Part shown: one piece after another, positions 35,137 to 38,534 of the stretch
Numbering within the stretch: position 1 is the first letter of the stretch
How the letters are laid out: each line of letters starts with the position of its first letter
Origin: Methylobacter sp.
GTDB taxonomy: Bacteria > Pseudomonadota > Gammaproteobacteria > Methylococcales > Methylomonadaceae
DNA: 38,534 nt
Assembly: GCA_030699385.1 (NCBI GenBank)
Contig: JAUYMY010000065.1
Coordinates: 1-38,534, forward strand
Reading direction: 5' to 3'
Made by a program: the position numbers and the translations under genes
The notes under the pieces: model-generated
Told to the model about the DNA's origin: nothing
The model's input: only the letters and a program-made list of their open reading frames with translations
Databases searched by the model: none

Positions 35137-35311
35137 CACGGCTAACCCGACCTTGTATATTAAAGCCCTCTTCAACCACAAGATAAATTAAACCAAAAAG
35201 TTTATAGTGATCGCCGATTTCTGGGGAAGCCGTCCCACCCTACAGCTTCGAGCTTGTTCGTAGAATGGCTCCCCACCCTCGTCATCCATGCCGTGGAGTA
35301 TCTACAGGGCT

Positions 35312-35575
35312 TCAGAAAAATAGTCTAACCATAATCGACATGACGCCACCGATCAAGATACCTAGCATCCATTTAATCAGGGTAAACTGAGCATCATGTT
35401 CTATCTGCTTGAATTTTACTTCCTGAACATCCATTTTAGTGGCCAAATGTGCTTCCATTATTTCAGATAAAGACTCTTTTTGCGCCTCGACCATTGCAAT
35501 GGCCTGATCGTGCGAAATCTCTGCTTGCTCCAGGCGCTGGGTGAATTTTAGAGTATCAAAAGTAATGATAGTCAT
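35312..35575 (-). CDS. small coiled-coil protein with C-terminal membrane anchor (DUF1640-like)
   Basis: This 87-residue protein starts MTIITFDTLKFTQRLEQAEI, a form often seen in DUF1640/CCDC90-like bacterial proteins. It continues as a charged helix likely to coil (residues about 10-62, with LATKMDVQEVKFKQIEHDAQ) and ends in one membrane segment, TLIKWMLGILIGGVMSIMV. Such genes are usually found alone or next to toxin-antitoxin remnants. The role is unknown. Confidence 0.65.
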   Translation of the reverse strand: MTIITFDTLKFTQRLEQAEISHDQAIAMVEAQKESLSEIMEAHLATKMDVQEVKFKQIEHDAQFTLIKWMLGILIGGVMSIMVRLFF

Positions 35576-35932
35576 GGCGCATGCCTGTCAGCAAATAATA
35601 AAAGCGTTAAGGCTTGTATTATACATAGAAGCGAAGGCGTTAGGCCTTGTACAATTGCGTTACCTAAAGCAAAGCGGGACTAAGCCATTAGAAGCACCCA
35701 CCTCAATTTCTATTATTTTTTAGGTGATGAGATTTTTTTTGAATCCATTGGCTTAACTTTATCTGTAGAAGAAATCTATCATCGTGTACAAAACGAAGAT
35801 ATGGCGGAATTCTTAAACAGCAAAACCGGGTAATAGCCCGATTTTTTATATTGGCGATAAAGCGCTTCAAAATTGAAAGCCTGACGGCTTGTTGCCTGCC
35901 TATACCGTAGAACCCAAAAATCCTAAAATTTT
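35576..35932. other. intergenic region with a degraded ORF
   Basis: No intact gene is seen. An open stretch at 35684-35833 (+) without a usual start codon encodes a 49-residue tail with protein-like composition, GDEIFFESIGLTLSVEEIYH and RVQNEDMAEFLNSKTG. It has an in-frame stop just upstream and looks like the end of a decayed gene. Its family is not recognised. The promoter of the kinase gene at 35933 must lie in the last 100 bases. Confidence 0.45.
35684..35833 (+). pseudogene. C-terminal remnant of an unidentified gene
   Basis: The open frame has amino-acid use typical of a real protein end (acidic, amphipathic helix VEEIYHRVQNEDMAEFL) but no ATG or GTG start, and an in-frame TAA at 35681-35683. 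The preceding sequence in another frame does not give a convincing N-terminus. Confidence is low and no function is suggested. Confidence 0.35.
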
Positions 35933-37276
35933 ATGCAAGTTAAATCATTAAGCTTTCGATTGTTAATCTCCGCCTCGCTGGTGCTGGCGGCATTTTTTGC
36001 GCTGGTTTCTGTGGTGCTGGAACAGGGTTTTCGTGAGAGCGCTGAACAGGCGTTAAAAGAAAAGTTGCTGGTTCATGTGTACTCGCTGCTGTCGGCGGCG
36101 GAACTTAAAACCGCTGGCGAGTTAAATATGCCGCCTAATTTGCCTGAACCCCGATTTGCCACGCCGGGTTCGGGGCTTTACGGTTTTATTCAATTGGCAA
36201 AAAAAAATCTGATCTGGCGTTCGCCATCGGCCATCGGGCTTAATGTCACGCCACCGCCGGAATTAAATCCGGGCGATTTTGCCTTTTTGCTGACCGAGCA
36301 AGGCCGCTATGCGCTGCATTACAATGTTATTTGGAAAAATGCCGCCGGTATCGAGGGTGACTATATTTTTACTGTGACCGAGGATGCGCAGTTTGTCGGT
36401 AATGAAGTGGCGCGCTTTAGGGAAACCTTGCGCGGCTGGTTGCTGTTATTGGGCCTGGTGTTGATTTGTCTTCAGCTGATTTTGCTGCGCTGGAGCTTAA
36501 AACCGTTGCGGATTATTGTGAAAGATCTGGAGGCGATTGAAAAAGGCCAAAAAACCCATTTGGACGGCGATTATGCAACCGAGCTTGAAGGTCTGGCGGG
36601 TAATCTTAATGTTTTTATCCATAGTGAGCGGGCGCATTTGGAGCGTTATCGCAATGCTATGGCGGATTTGGCGCACAGCCTGAAAACGCCGCTGTCGATC
36701 TTGCGTGGTTGTGCCGAGTCTTTTAGCGCTAATAAGGAGTTGGTGAAGGAGCAGGTTAATCGCATGGATGAAATTGTCGAATATCAGCTGCAGCGCGCGG
36801 CGGCAAAGGGCGAACATAAGCCGTCTGGTACGGTGGATTTAGCGGCGGTGTTGAAAAAAATAACGGCTTCATTGGCTAAGGTGTATGTCGATAAAAACAT
36901 TGTTTTTGATAGGGGCGTGCCGGAGCCGAGCCTGATTTGCTATGAAGAAGGTGATTTGTATGAAATTGCGGGGAATTTGATGGATAACGCGTGTAAATGG
37001 TGCCGAAATAGCGTGAAAATTACCGTTACGCTGAATAAACAGAAAGGTCGGCGCAATTACGGCGTATTGCTGCAAGTTGAGGATGATGGGCCGGGCATTC
37101 CGACGGATAAAATCGCGCAAATTTTAAAACGCGGTGTGCGCGCCGATGAAAATATTCAAGGGCACGGTATCGGCATGGCTGTGGTTTCCGAGTTAGTGGG
37201 ATTGCTGGGCGGTGTGTTGGAAGGTAAAAATAGCGAAATATTGGGCGGTATGAAATGGTGTGTTTATTTGCCGTGA
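35933..37276 (+). CDS. PhoQ-like sensor histidine kinase, orphan in this window
   Basis: This 447-residue inner-membrane kinase has TM1 at about 10-28 (LLISASLVLAAFFALVSVV), a periplasmic domain to about 160, and TM2 near 166-184 (LLLLGLVLICLQLILLRW). HAMP-like and dimerisation parts follow, with phospho-acceptor His248 in DLAHSLKTPLSILRG. The ATPase has N-box AGNLMDNACKWC, G1 VEDDGPGIP and G2 HGIGMAVVSELVG. The order and the FRESAEQALKEKLLVHVYSL sensor start are those of the PhoQ branch. A response regulator gene normally sits directly upstream, but here there is only repeat-rich DNA and a gene remnant. The partner is elsewhere, or was lost. Confidence 0.9.
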   Translation: MQVKSLSFRLLISASLVLAAFFALVSVVLEQGFRESAEQALKEKLLVHVYSLLSAAELKTAGELNMPPNLPEPRFATPGSGLYGFIQLAKKNLIWRSPSAIGLNVTPPPELNPGDFAFLLTEQGRYALHYNVIWKNAAGIEGDYIFTVTEDAQFVGNEVARFRETLRGWLLLLGLVLICLQLILLRWSLKPLRIIVKDLEAIEKGQKTHLDGDYATELEGLAGNLNVFIHSERAHLERYRNAMADLAHSLKTPLSILRGCAESFSANKELVKEQVNRMDEIVEYQLQRAAAKGEHKPSGTVDLAAVLKKITASLAKVYVDKNIVFDRGVPEPSLICYEEGDLYEIAGNLMDNACKWCRNSVKITVTLNKQKGRRNYGVLLQVEDDGPGIPTDKIAQILKRGVRADENIQGHGIGMAVVSELVGLLGGVLEGKNSEILGGMKWCVYLP

Positions 37277-37377
37277 AGTGTGAATCTGTTGTCTTTTTGA
37301 TAGATTAAAGTGAAAATTCAAGTGAAAAAAACGGCTGCTCTGCTAAGATAGTGGACGTTATTTTTTGGAGGAAACTT

Positions 37378-38292
37378 ATGAGTATTAGTCGTAACAACAC
37401 ACACTTTTTTTTAACAGCGCTGATGGCGGTTTTATTGGCCTTTCCGGTTGTCAGTTCGGCGACTGTGGTGCGTATGCAGACGGTGCTGGGTGTTATCGAT
37501 GTGAGGTTGTTTGATTCGGCCACGCCGTTGACGGTGGCGAATTTTTTAAATTATGTCGAAAGCGGCGCTTATAACAACAGCTTTATTCATCGTAGTGTGC
37601 CGGATTTTATCATTCAAGGCGGCGGTTATATCTGGGATGATCCGAGCAAATCCGTAGTACCGATTACTGCAAATCCTGCGGTAGTCAATGAATTCAGTGC
37701 GAACCGTTCTAACTTGCGCGGTACCATTGCAATGGCCAAGCTTGGCAATGATCCTAACAGCGCCACTAATCAGTGGTTTTTTAATCTGGCCGACAATTCG
37801 CCTAATCTGGATTCGCAAAACGGCGGCTTTACGGTGTTTGGACAAGTGGTTGAAAAAAGCATGTTGGTTGTTGATGCGATTGCTGCTTTGCCGCTTGCCA
37901 ATGCCGGTGGCGCATTCACTACCTTGCCGATTGTCGCGCCGTCTAATGGCAAGCCGCTGGAAGATATTAATCTTGTCATGATTACTTCGGTGACCTCGAA
38001 TTACGGTACTGCCGAGAGCAATTCAGATCGTTTGTTTGCTTATTTGGAAGCGGCTTATCCTGAATATGCAGCGCCCGCCAATCCTTTTCCGCCAGCTAAC
38101 ACGGTGTCGCCGGTAGGTTCGGTTTCCGCGACAGCAGAAGGTTACTATTATCGTTATTATCCAGCGACGGATTCTTATGTCGGCACCGCCAATGGCAAGC
38201 TGTATTACTTAGGCCCCGCGTTCGGCAATCAGATTCTTGATTTAGGCCCTCTGTCTGAGTGGGTTGCGACTGCGATTGCAGCGGGTTATTGA
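37378..38292 (+). CDS. exported cyclophilin-type peptidyl-prolyl cis-trans isomerase
   Basis: I choose the ATG at 37378, which follows a strong GGAGGA site by seven bases and gives a 304-residue product. It starts with a signal peptide (hydrophobic [18 protein letters not shown]). An earlier ATG at 37351 lacks this signal start. The cyclophilin domain (about 28-205) has [15 protein letters not shown] with the catalytic Arg, [20 protein letters not shown] and QWFFNLADN. The C-terminal 100 residues are not part of the domain and contain Pro/Ala-rich then Tyr/Gly-rich stretches ([13 protein letters not shown]). It probably aids folding of exported proteins in the periplasm. Confidence 0.9.
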   Translation: MSISRNNTHFFLTALMAVLLAFPVVSSATVVRMQTVLGVIDVRLFDSATPLTVANFLNYVESGAYNNSFIHRSVPDFIIQGGGYIWDDPSKSVVPITANPAVVNEFSANRSNLRGTIAMAKLGNDPNSATNQWFFNLADNSPNLDSQNGGFTVFGQVVEKSMLVVDAIAALPLANAGGAFTTLPIVAPSNGKPLEDINLVMITSVTSNYGTAESNSDRLFAYLEAAYPEYAAPANPFPPANTVSPVGSVSATAEGYYYRYYPATDSYVGTANGKLYYLGPAFGNQILDLGPLSEWVATAIAAGY

Positions 38293-38303
38293 TTTATTAC
38301 CGG

Positions 38304-38335
38304 AAAACCCTGTTCAAGCAAGAACGGGGTTTTTC
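38304..38335 (+). terminator. rho-independent terminator after the cyclophilin gene
   Basis: AAAACCCTGTTC-AAGCAA-GAACGGGGTTTTT forms a stem of eight pairs with one mismatch and a six-base loop, followed by a T run. It lies 12 bases after the stop codon. Confidence 0.85.
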
Positions 38336-38534
38336 ACCACGAACTGCGTGATAAGCCGAGGTGCTGCAATCTGTTTATATGATATGACTATCGAACTCAC
38401 CATTCGCTATATCCGAAGCGGAAATCATTAATTAATTTTTATATCGCAAAAGGCTTTTTAATGCAAAAAGTTGACCCTATCTAAAGGGAAGCACAACAAC
38501 CCCAGGTCATTGCCATGATAGCCACTTTAAACAA
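38336..38534. other. right edge without recognised gene
   Basis: I see no coding frame of note in these last 199 bases on either strand. The sequence is AT-rich; any gene here would continue beyond the window. Confidence 0.5.

Overview
The window reads as chromosomal DNA of a gammaproteobacterium. The evidence is a class I adenylate cyclase-type protein, a PhoQ-type sensor kinase, MltB, and a late cobalamin gene set in Salmonella-like form. The mix of late cobalamin genes, a DabA/NuoL-M locus and many small palindromic repeats would fit a methanotroph of the Methylococcales. That placement is inference: no methane or C1 oxidation gene, rRNA or tRNA is present to prove it.

Layout. At 331-2490 (+) lie a TetR regulator with a NemR-like cysteine, a DUF4242 protein and a secreted beta-propeller protein. 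At 2536-3873 (-) is a class II Fic enzyme. From 12816 down to 4155 (-) runs a cobalamin block in the order bluB, cobT, a 48-codon ORF, cobS, cobC, cobD, cobQ/cbiP, a repeat-filled gap, cbiB, cobU, then mltB. It covers lower-ligand synthesis, aminopropanol-arm synthesis, amidation and nucleotide-loop assembly, but has no corrin-ring genes. From 22667 down to 12920 (-) is a DabA (DUF2309) inorganic-carbon-uptake-type locus with four different NuoL/NuoM-like antiporter subunits. Upstream of it on the same strand is nth.

From 23761 to 30997 is a peptide-export neighbourhood. A TolC-type outer membrane protein (+) converges on a two-gene unit (-) made of a single-module NRPS (C-A-T-TE, predicted glycine-activating) and a cyclic-peptide-type ABC exporter. 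At 31273-34083 (-) is a CyaA homologue whose catalytic DxD is replaced by ExG. From 34084 to 35932 the DNA is repeat-rich with an orphan antitoxin-like gene and a small membrane protein. The window ends with an orphan PhoQ-like kinase and an exported cyclophilin (+).

The most unusual content is the repeats. At least six families are visible: two MITE-like families with imperfect terminal inverted repeats, a REP-like hairpin forming the C-terminus of CobD, a 101-bp nested palindrome, a 76-bp inverted repeat, and a structured mosaic repeat. The mosaic repeat sits in frame inside three cobalamin genes (cobQ, cobD, cobS), is translated in both orientations, and has a hairpin stem that covaries between copies.
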